A DNA stretch of 64,000 nt from Orthonyx spaldingii (Eukaryota > Chordata > Aves > Passeriformes > Orthonychidae). The stretch lies in contig VZTJ01002531.1 in assembly GCA_013397795.1 (NCBI GenBank), positions 1,302,001 to 1,366,000 on the forward strand. The letters run 5' to 3'. This document shows, piece by piece, positions 38,333-48,362 of the stretch. A program made the position numbers and the translations under genes. The notes beneath the pieces are model-generated. The model ran no database searches. It saw only the letters and a program-made list of their open reading frames with translations, and had not been told where the DNA came from. Every line of letters starts with the position of its first letter. The first letter of the stretch is position 1.

Positions 38333-39274
38333 GTTTTATCTTTATTTTTCTTTTTATTGATTAGCCAAGTTTCTGTACACCCCAGCTTCATTCTAGTTCC
38401 AACATGTAACCAGAAGGAAGGACCTCCACCAAGGTTGGCTTTGTTCTGGTGTGTTGGTCCTGGTTAGGAGCTTGGGTGTTGCAGCAAACTTTTTACCGTA
38501 AGAAACCTCACAAGATTTGCATTTGGTGAACAGAAAGAGCTAAAATGGTAGCTCTAACCTCACACATCTCAATTAATGAGGGTTAATGAGCAGAGCTGAG
38601 GGGACAGTTAGGGGACATCCATGCTGGGGTGGTGAGCAGCAGCTGGGGTTGGGGTGGATCAGGGTAACCTGTCTGTCAGGTAGAGCTGGAGCAGGAAAAG
38701 GATCTTGTCCTAGGGTTCTTGTCCTGATCTGTATCCAGCCCATGTCTCTGGCACAGTGTCTGAGCCAAGGCCATGCAAGGTGTCAGGCTCCTTCTCTGCC
38801 ACAGATCGGATGTGTTTTGTGCACTGCACAAGGGCTTGGAAGACACTACAGGTGTGCAAGCATCTCCTTTAGGTTTGGGTTTTCCTGGGGCTGGCTCCCA
38901 CAGGGATGTGATTATTTTGTGAAGCGAAAGAGAGCCCTCTCTGCACTGTGAGCTTGCATTGAATTCCTGCCTCATCCTGGAGGCAGGGCTGCCCAGAGCA
39001 CTTCTGAGATTCAGACTTCTTAATAGCAGGTGGGCAGACCTAATCAAGCCCACAGCACAGTCTGCAGCAACCCTCCTAAACCAAACTTTGCCCCTCTGCA
39101 CTCGTTCTTTACAAGTACTCAGCTCCCACCATTTCAAAGCAATCTTTCAGAAAATCAATAGTTCTTCATCTCCTTCAGAACGAGAGCGAGTAGGACACTT
39201 GGACGTTTGCTTTGTAATCTCTTCAAAAATTGCTTTCTTGTCTTCCCAACAGAATTAGGAAATATTGCAGTACC

Positions 39275-39288
39275 AAAAAAAAAAAAAA
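39275..39288. repeat. Poly-A run, 14 bp
   Basis: Fourteen A residues followed by GAAAATAG. It is a simple repeat with no element body. Confidence 0.85.
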
Positions 39289-39404
39289 GAAAATAGAAAA
39301 AATCTCAAGCTTTTTCAGCACACTGTCTCACTGGTAGGACCAATCTGTGTATTCCTTTTCATTTGGGGATTACCCTAAACTCAGTGCTCTGTTTATACCT
39401 TAGG

Positions 39405-39428
39405 CACACACACACACACACACACACA
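39405..39428. repeat. (CA)12 microsatellite
   Basis: Twelve uninterrupted CA units, flanked by TTAGG and TCCTTG. It is a potentially polymorphic dinucleotide repeat. Confidence 0.97.
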
Positions 39429-42400
39429 TCCTTGTTCCTCACACAGAGGAATTATTTGTTCTCACAACTCCACTTCTCAGGAGCCTGATGGAAAAACCTT
39501 TACCATTTTAAAATTCACGTTTTTCTCTCCCTCTTTCCTCTCCGTGGCCCTTTAGCCACGAAACTGAACTGCTCTGCTCCCTCTGAATCCAGTCGAGGAG
39601 CGTTGGCCGGGCTTCACATCCCGTCAGACACAGCGCTGACCTTTTTTCCCTAATTGACAATGTGGGGTTTGTGCTAACGGGGTGACATCACTGCACAGAG
39701 CTGGAATGCTCTCCCTGCTGTCTCTTTTGTCTCTCGGTATTTTTCTCCCACACTTTTAGAGGAAGTGCATCCCTAGGGGGGAGTGTAAGGATGACAGTTA
39801 CACAGTGCCTAAAGAACGTATGCAGAAAACATCTTCAATTTTTCTCTCTTTATTTTTCCCTAGTCACACTACTTACCAACTGCATATCCTGAGCCCTCAC
39901 TACACACTGAATCTTCCTTCTCCTTCTTCCAGGTTGTGATCACTGATGTTATTTTTTGTGTTTGCTTTGCCTCGCTGTCCTGAGACGTGCTGCTGGGGAG
40001 ATTGGTTCCTCTTGGGTTTGAATTATAATTGTAGCTGTTAGCCTACTGTCCTTTTACAGCTCTAATTTTATTCAAACAACTTGTTAGTAAGATCCTTGTG
40101 CATCTCTACAGCAATAAATAGTTAATTGAGGTGCCTAATTTTGTGTTAAATTGTTGGCAGTTTATATTACTGAGCATCACAGCAGAAGTTAAGTTTTAAA
40201 ACAACACTTTAAAGGATATATGGAGGGAAAGAGGCCCCAAGGAAATTGAAAATATTAAGAGCTTTATTTAGCCATTTTGTGAGAGTGGCTCACCCATTTC
40301 AGTGAGTACTATAACTTTTAAAGATGCTGCCTGTCCTGGTTTCAACTTCCTTAAAGCTTAAAAAAATGGTCTTAATGCTGGTTATAGGTTGGCACATAGC
40401 CATGTCCCCAAACATGCAGCCTTGTCTAAGCCACCAAACCAAAGGAATACCACGGTTGGGTTTTTTATCAGAGAAGATAGAAAGAGCAGAAATTTCCTGG
40501 TTCTCCCTTTCTCCCCTCTCCCATGGCTGACATCCTGGGTGATGCTAACTCATGGTATGTATTTCCAGCCTGCTTCAGTGCCAAATGCAATGGATTAACT
40601 CGAATCTCAGGTACTTTAGTGAATCTCTTTACCCTGAGCTGTTTTAATTAGCACAGAAATGCACCAGGAGCTGCAGCAGTAGAAGAGAAGGCAAGTATTG
40701 ACCAGCTGAAAGAAACACTCTTAAATCACTTGGGGCAGCCCTGCATGACCGTGGCTGGCTGTATCTTTCCTTCAAGAAAGCAGGAATGATAAGACAGATA
40801 AAACAGAGGGGGAAAGGGGGAAAGATTCAGGGAGAGAACACAAATCCCATTACTATTCAAGACAATCCGAAGCTGGCAGGAAGAGGGATTTATCTGTTTT
40901 CACTTTTTGCCTACACAATGCCCAAATATTTCAGAGGAGTATCCCATATTCCTGGACACATTACATGATCTTTGTGCTGTCCTTCCCCTTCTGCATTGGA
41001 GCACAGTGCAAGAAGGTAATGACAGCCACATTATTAACACACCTGGTATTATCAGAAAACTTCTCTCCATTATTTTAATCGTATTTCCCACTTAATTTTA
41101 CATGTTATCCTTAAAGATAACATAGGTATTTTAACCAGGATTTGCTTCTTACATTCTGGTTCTGTCACATTTACCCTCAAGTTAACTACCACAAGCTATT
41201 GTGAGCAACAGAAGGATTTGGAGTTGTCTTAATTTGAATATTAAGCCTAAACTTAATCCTGACCCTAAGTTTACTCTTTTTGCATGGGTGCCTAGTGAAC
41301 CATCTGATAGCTGTGAACAGTAATTATTAATACAGCTTAATATTTCTCCTAGGTTTATGGCCCAATGAGTTTAGTGCTTTTCCTACTCAGCACCACATAA
41401 ACAATTAATACAGGAGTTTCAGCCTCAAATAACAATTAGGATAACACGAGTAAATGCCTGCAGACTACTATGAAAAGACCATGATTAATCTTGCCAAATT
41501 TCAGCCCAGAGCCAAATTTATTGGGTTTTTTTTTATACACAGGTTAAATACAGTGAGTAAAAATAGTGTTTTGAGTGGAAGTGCTGACAAAACCTTTACT
41601 GCAGCAATGTGGACAATGCAGCTGTAATAATGGCAAGTGTGCCCTTATCACAGCAAGAAAAATGTAAGGAGTCCTGAATTTGCACTGAATGAGCCATTAC
41701 TTATGTCTATCACAAAGAAACAAGAGTACTGAACAAAAAAAAAGATACATTAAGGGTTGGATTTTTTTTCCCCCAAAAGAAAACTAAAAATAAAAAAGAT
41801 CAGATGTGACTCAGGCTTTCAAACAATAAAAATAGCAAGATAAAAGAACTAGGTTGCTTCATTGCCTAAAGAAATGGCTAGAATCTTAAAAAGTCTGAAA
41901 CCTGATTGTGAGAGACTCACTTTATGGGCTGCTAAGGAGGTGCTGACCTTCATCATCAATAGATTGTCTGAGCCTTTGTGGTATTCAGCAGTAAAGGAAG
42001 TGCTTAAAAAGTCATCCTGCTGAAGGATGGACTGGAAAAATCTCCAGTTCAGATCTCAGCATAGCTGTTGTCGGACCACATGCTCATTCAGAAAGTCTGT
42101 CTGTAAATCTAACACAGATAAATCTTCCTTCATTTTTAAGTGATAAAACCGGACCATCCTCACCTTTAGAGACGGATCAGGATATCTGGAATTCAATATA
42201 AGTGAAATTATTACAGAGGAGGGCAGCTAATGACCTGTCTGTTGTGGGGCTTTGGCTGTGTTTTGTTGGAGCAGTATATTTCTCTGTCTGTACAGAGGAC
42301 ATTGAAGGAGTGGGATAACACAGGCACCAGTGGTGTCATTTCCCTCCACAGTTTCAGACGCAGTTTTGCCCGTTCCAACAGTTGCACTGAAATGGACTGT

Positions 42401-45264
42401 GGCAGATGACTGCCCTGTGATTTCAAACAGCCTTCTGGGAGAAAGGTACTATCACAGACAAAAGACTTTAGCTCCTATAACTTTCTGGAAAAGTCCCATC
42501 CTTGGCTAAGCAGTACACCAAGGTGGAAGTTGTCTCATATCTGCTAGCAGGGGGAATGAGCCATGCTGGGGTACTGTCAGGTACCAGGCTAACACAGCTA
42601 CAGGGTGAGGTATCTTTGCACAAAATGCAGTTTTGTGTTGCAGACACAGTCATGCTCTGGATGAAAAGTATTGTGATATCCTCAAAAAGCCGTGCAGCAC
42701 TGAGCATTCACAGCAGAGAGCACAAAATACAGGTGGGCCCCTCATGACTGGAACTTCTGGGGCAGCAGAGGACGTCCAGCCAGGCCACCCTGAAGAAGGC
42801 AGCTCCTACTTGTGCTGCAGGGAAAGGGAAAACAAACCAAAACAGTGACAACAGCAACCTCTGCCTGTTCTGATCACGGTGAGGGGAGGGAGAATCACTG
42901 CTCTCTCCAGATCTAGTGCCTAATTTGTCTCTGAGCTCTAGCAGGGCATTTTATGGGGTGCATTCCAACTGAGATCATGGGTCTCCTTGGACTGCTGCCA
43001 CATGGTCAGGGTAAGGAATGTGTTTCAGAGCAAGGAAGTGAGGACTCAAGTCCACTTTTGGATTCCCAGCTGCCATTCAGTCTCCCCAGACCTCCAAACC
43101 ATGCCAGGGTATGACCCAGCAGCTCAGCACTGCGGAATCCCTCCTTCCATTTACTTCTTCCTCCACAGACCTTGCCACGACAGGAGAGTGTGACCCTCAG
43201 AAACTGCAACTTGTGTTGTCTGCTGACACCTTTTACCGAGATTGGTAAAACAGACCTTTTTCTGCAGCACAGGCCCGCAGGATTCACGCCCCAAAGAGCT
43301 GGTAACAGCAGTGTAATGGTCCAGTTTCCAAGCAGCTTAATCCCCTCTGGGAACTACTGAAAGAAATTCCTCTCTCCTGTCACTCCACTCCAATCAATGC
43401 TGAAAGGTTCTGCCTTGCTATATGTAGATTCAGAAAGAAAGCACTGCAGCCTTTGGTATTTAGAAAGGTTTTACTTCACATCTGCAAGGCCAGAAGCTTG
43501 TCTTGGTTGAAATCAAAGTTTAAATTCTGAAGAAAAAAGGGCTCATCAAAGAACTGGCAAAGAATTTAACAAGTAGGTGCCAGCTGAAATGCCAGCGTGA
43601 TTTATCAGCAGGTTCTTCTCTAATCTGATGTGAGATAATAGGAGAAGGTGTTGAAAGCAGAATCAAACTAGATACAGAACAAAAAGCATAAGTAATAGGG
43701 TTCATAAAATTATGCACATAAGTAAGTTTACATTACCTAGTAGGCAGGCCACTCTACCCAAGAAGGTTTTCTTAGATAGATTGGGAAATCAACAGACAAT
43801 CCAGAAGATTTTAAGAGATAAATTATGTTATTTTCATTTTGCATGCATTTTTTTCCCCATGTAAACCTCTCCATTTGGAGAGACATGATTTCCTTAGTGA
43901 AAGACCCAACAAAACACTTGTGTGTAGTATCTAGTGGTGCCAGCTTCATACATCTCTCAGCAAAGATTAACCCTCAGATCTGCAGAAAGCTGTATTTGCT
44001 TATGACAGATCAGGAAAATCATTTCTGAGAGCTCACAAATTTAGATTCGTTTCCTTCTGACTATAGCACTAAATTGTCTATGTATATTCCCCTGCCTAGT
44101 GATTCATTAGAAGTATTTTACAGTAAACACTTCCAAAATTAAAACCAGACATTTTAACAAAAGTCTTAGGAAAATAGTTAACTGACAAAGATAATGATTT
44201 TCTAAAAGCTTTTCCCTGGATATGGAGCTTTTTTACTGAGGCAGTGATTAAAGTGGGGCAGTCTGATATAATGTGTTTCCATTGCACAACCCAAAGTCGT
44301 GTCAATCAGCTTGAATACCTAAAAATACAATAGGACCAGTGTAAATTCCCTTGATACAGCAAAGTTCACTTCTCTGGTCCATCAGAGACTTGTCTGTAAG
44401 TAGTCAAAGAATTCTTGGTCTGCATTTTGCTGTTTGCTCTCTTCTTTTTATTCTATGGTAAATTGTTTTTAAATTCAGTTTGGTCCAGCCAATTTCCTGT
44501 TCACACTGGTATCAGCCCCCCACCAGATACAGGGCTTTGGTTTTGGTAGCATTCTGGCAAAGAGAAGAGTCCACTAATTCTCCTCAAAGGCTCCTCAGCA
44601 CTATGTGGCTGCTCAGAGGAAAACTCCTGCAAATTTATATCTGATGCAGACTCATTTTCTAGACTTCTATCGGAGCCTCAGTGCACAGCCCACCCAGGAG
44701 GATGTGAAATTCCTGTGTCCCCCCCTCCAGAACTGTAGCCTCATCCTGCAGGGCCACGTGGAGCTCCAGCACAGGGCCCACATGTGACACTTCTGTTGGC
44801 ATCACAAGGCACCAAGATCATCAGGGCTCCTCCACTCAGCTGGGGTGGGGGCTGGCTGGAGTCTCTCTGCTCTGCTGCACAGCGAAGATAAATCATCATT
44901 TCCTAAATTGCCCAATGCTGAAGCCAGAGCTGGAAAACGCGGCTTCCAATCTTTAGGCTGTGCTATGGTTTGTTTTAAAAAGGGATTGAATGTCTTACAA
45001 GCAGGTAAAATTGCTGCCAGATGCAAGTACATTAGCCTTCTCCAGCTGCTTTACTGCTGCCATTCAAAATAGCTTGCTATAAATATGATTCCTTTGAGCT
45101 CTATTCTGACAAGTGCAGAGCACTATCTGGGAAGGGCCAGTGGTTTTCGATCCCCACTGAACACAGTAGGAGTTGTGATTGCTCAGCACATTGCTGAAAA
45201 AAGTCTGCTGAAATTACCTTAAATCACACAATTATCCCCTCACCTCTCGCTATTTTTCTTTCAG

Positions 45265-45772
45265 TCATGGAAGGAGGCAGCGAAACAGAAAGAAAGACAA
45301 CAAAAGAAACGGTGCAGACACAGCAAACCCTGAACAGAAATCAGAAAGCAATGAAAAACAAGCTAGGACAAAAGAGGAAACACCATTAGAGACTGGCGAG
45401 TGGATATTCCCAAGACCTTCCCTTCATATTTCTGTGTCAAAACAAATGGAAATAGAACCAGAGTTGGTCTACACTGATGAGGTGGACATTTCCCTTGGGT
45501 TTGTGAGAGTTGGTATCACACAAACAGCGTGTCAACATTCCAGAAAACCTCCTAAGGACCGCACTTTGCACCACACTGACAAGCAGCTCCACAGGACCCT
45601 CGGGAAGGCAGCACTTGCTCCAGGCAGCAGCAGCAGCAGTGGCCAGGTTCCCCCCAGCTCTGGAGGCACAGGGGTAAAGCAAAGGAAATGCAAAGCACTC
45701 CTGGTGCTCACTGGATGCAACAAAATCCATGTGAACAAGGAGCACAGTCCTGGGATGAATAGAGTTGGATGA
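45265..45772 (+). other. Candidate long exon behind an acceptor, unrecognised
   Basis: TATTTTTCTTTCAG (ending 45264) is a good acceptor. The frame behind it is open for 168 codons to the stop at 45770-45772, and the same frame is open back to a stop at 45209-45211. It starts HGRRQRNRKKDNKRNGADTA, passes SKQMEIEPELVYTDEVDISL, and has a serine run encoded by CAG-type triplets at 45625-45639. The first 60 residues are strongly charged. An alternative 40-codon ATG frame starts at 45267 in a fair Kozak context. No domain is recognised. Stop-free runs of this length are expected about once or twice by chance in 64 kb, so coding status is uncertain. Confidence 0.17.
45625..45639. repeat. (CAG)5 triplet run
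   Basis: Five CAG units inside the candidate exon, read as a serine run in that frame. It is short and of ordinary length. Confidence 0.8.
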
Positions 45773-47933
45773 AAATCCGGAGATGCAATTGCATGTGAAA
45801 TCCAAAAATTAAGAGCTATACATAAACAGTAGAAGGAGGGGTGCACTGCACTGAACCAAAAAATCTCAGGTAATTTTTAAATTTTTTCAAAGTTTCCTAC
45901 TGTATTTATATATAAGGGAAATCAAAAGGCCACCAATTAAAAAAAAAAAAGCTCCATTTTTTAATCCCAGCTCTATCAGGAACAAATGACATCTCAATAA
46001 TCAGGGAAGTTCTCACTCTGCCCCAGCTATCCACACACAACTGCATCCAATGTTTAATCTTTGGTTAAACAAAAGTCCAGTTTAGCCTCTTTTTTTCCTT
46101 ACAGTATTTCCATCATGCCCTCTGTTTCCCTTTTTCCTCTATAGCCAGAATATGGCCACTGGATCTAAATCCTTTTCCTTCCCATGGTGAGCAGCCCCCT
46201 TTGGATTCAGATGGCTTTGTCTTCAGCAGCCAAGAATCCAAAAGCTGGGGTTTTGTGGGAAAAGGTTTCTTGGTTGCCTGAGATACTAAAGAAACAATGC
46301 GTCTTTGGCTACGATCTTTGAAAGTAATCTGTGATTTTCATGACTTTCTGCCTTTAAGTACTCAAATTTGAGCTGTCTCAAGCAGTCCTGTTCTTTGATA
46401 AGTAGTTATTTCTGAGCATTCAAAAGCAGAGTCCTTTCCAGTTTCAGGCTGAGCCCCCTAAAGGAGGGATCTACAGACCTTTGACTTTATTCCAAATCTC
46501 TCATCCAGCCTTGAGTTTTATCAGTATAATATGAGAAGAAAAGAGTAAAAGAGCGAGTACCTAACGCTCTGGCAAGGTTGCAATTAATTTCACAGAGGGG
46601 TGGGAAGAGAAAGGAGGTGCAGGAAAGCCCAGCAGGTGGGTCACTGCTCCAGCCACCAGCCTCCTGTTTCCTGGAAGCCAGAGCCAGCAGCACTTACAGT
46701 AAAACTGATTGTTCAAAGTTGTATCATTATTCCCAGATTTCTCCAGTGCTGCTAATCTCAGTTAATTATATTGGAAATCCCTTGTATTATGACCATGTAA
46801 TTCATAATGTGCCAGTAGAAGTCATGGTTCATAATAATCACATAATGGGCAAGGACTTAGACGTAATCAGATTTTAGTTACCCTGTCGTGTTTCCATAAT
46901 GCTGCTATAAAACCAACATAATCACAAAAAAGTACCAGTTATTTAAACATTTTTATCAGATTGACGTACGGTATCTTCCTCTCCCTCTCCCTCTTTTTTA
47001 AACAATGTAAGATAACAAAAATTGGATTACAATTGCTGGGAACAGACTATGATAAACTGTTTGCTTGTGTGCAGAATGAAATTTAATAATGGCATCAGTG
47101 TCTCGATTTTTAGCAATGTTAGACCTGTTAAATAGTAGCACTCTGCAGCCAAGGGCTGCTTTCAAACAGGCAGCATTAGGGCATTGTGCAAACAATATCT
47201 CCAAGAGCTCAGCTGTCTTATAAACCTTGAAAGATGCCCTATATCCTCACAATTAACCTGGCTGCTAACATTTACTGTGCAGATGAGGGCTTGACTTTTT
47301 CCACAATACATGATGCAAAAAAACCCTTAGCAGCTGTAAGGATTTTTAAAGGCCAGTGTCTGCCTCTCAAATAAAATAAAACAGAAAGAAAAAANNNNNN
47401 NNNNNNNAAAAAAAAAAAAAAAAAAAGAAAGAGCCACTTTCTATTTTACAGGAATATGGTTGGTGATGAGAATAGAGAACTTGCAAGGTGGACTCTCTGG
47501 ACTTGCTCTAATGTTTTATCTCCACTCTGACCCCAATCACTTCAGCTGTGCACTTGACATCCTGAAAAAGGGTCCAACTACACTTGTTTCAGCACTGCAC
47601 TGACAAACTTAATTCAGAAGAATTTGTGAAATGTTAGAGGGTTCTAGCTGGCAGGCAAATATCCTATTTCTATTTTTTCTACCATACTGAAGGCACTTTA
47701 TTTTAAAGCAATAAATATTATAGCAGTGAGTGACTAAGGTCAGAAAGTGTCACCCCTTCCTAGTGCTTTTTTTTCCCCTTACATTAAGAAATGAGCTGTG
47801 ATGGGGACAAAAACACTTGTCACAGGAGAAGAAAGAAGGACTTGTCTCCTCCTAAGAGGAAATGAACAGGTGGTGAAAGAATAGCTGGAGATTACAGAAT
47901 TTCTTCCTGGAATTGTGGACAGAGTGACTGGGA
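45773..47933. other. Unique non-coding sequence with a homeodomain-motif cluster
   Basis: No gene is supported. The stretch 46731-46960 has many TAAT/ATTA cores and looks like conserved regulatory DNA (see findings). A short CCCTCT-type tract lies at 46980-46996. The N gap and its A-run are at 47388-47426. Confidence 0.5.
47395..47407. other. Assembly gap (13 N) inside an A-run
   Basis: Thirteen undetermined bases lie between AAAA and a 19-base A run (47408-47426). The true length of the homopolymer is unknown, and a short sequence could be missing. It is an assembly feature, not biology. Confidence 0.99.
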
Positions 47934-48320
47934 AATCACAGAATTGTAGGGCTGGGGCTTCTCAGCAGTCTCTTAATCCAGCTCTCCTCCAAAGCAAAAC
48001 ACAGAATGTCCCTGAAAGACACTTCTGTACTGTTCCTAAAAATCTCCAGTGAGACAGACTTCCCTATATCAGCGAGCTGATCGAGAGTTTCTCCACATCT
48101 TTCATGCTGCCAAACAGCCCATGATGGTTTTGTATCCTTATTTGACATGAGGGGCAATTAGCCACCCTCTTCTCTCTGCAGCCTCTCAGAAGATCTCTTT
48201 TCAATCTTCTCTGAATTAAATAAATTCAGTGCTCTTAGTATTTCCTCCCAGGCCATGCTTTCTAAACCTCTGTATTTTTGTTGGTTTACTTTGCATTGTC
48301 TCCAATTTGCCTCTTTGTCC
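47934..48320 (-). mobile_element. Degraded CR1/L3-like LINE 3' fragment
   Basis: The left end reads AATCACAGAATTGTAGGGC, like CR1/L3 3' termini in reverse complement. Further in are AAAAATCTCCAGTGA, TCTTTTCAATCTTCTCTGAA and TTCTAAACCTCTGTA, then a TTTTTGTTGGTTTACTTTG-to-CTCCAATTTG run. These follow the order of an old CR1-family 3' region seen widely in reptiles. Divergence is much greater than in the other three copies, so it is probably ancient. The right end merges into an inverted repeat centred at 48320/48321. Confidence 0.65.
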
Positions 48321-48362
48321 GGATGGAGACAAACCGGAGATGGTGCAGAGCAAACCAGCAAA
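48277..48362. repeat. 44/42-nt imperfect inverted repeat
   Basis: The left arm is 48277-48320 and the right arm 48321-48362, meeting at the palindromic TCCGGA. Aligned by hand with one 2-nt gap, 31 of 42 positions match and all 11 mismatches are transitions. The left arm is the end of the CR1-like fragment; the right arm is the same segment in opposite orientation. Both strands consequently encode similar peptides here (plus GLLCIVSNLPLCPDG, minus GLLCTISGLSPSGQR), which are artefacts of the symmetry. Confidence 0.85.

Larger units (their letters stand above)
38333..45264. other. Unique non-coding sequence
   Basis: No supported gene. It holds a 14-base A run (39275-39288), a (CA)12 array (39405-39428), and a somewhat CpG-retaining stretch at 39540-39840 that also contains GTGACATCAC CRE-like wording. 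The minus-strand frame 38676-39137, the longest ATG/GTG/TTG frame in the window, is unrecognised and lacks splice support. Otherwise it is AT-rich unique DNA. Confidence 0.55.

Noticed and set aside
38061..38467. Three overlapping plus-strand frames at 38.1-38.5 kb
   Set aside because: They lie in a minus-strand CR1 3' region and are by-products of the repeat.
38676..39137. 153-codon minus-strand frame, the longest simple ORF in the window
   Set aside because: No recognisable domain and no splice or promoter support. Its length is within chance expectation for 64 kb.
46085..46143. Long pyrimidine tract ending in CTATAG
   Set aside because: Frames behind it close within about 15 codons and no donor follows.
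46625..46640. CTCF-like CCAGCAGGTGGGTC
   Set aside because: It mismatches the core at an important position; one degenerate match in 64 kb is expected.
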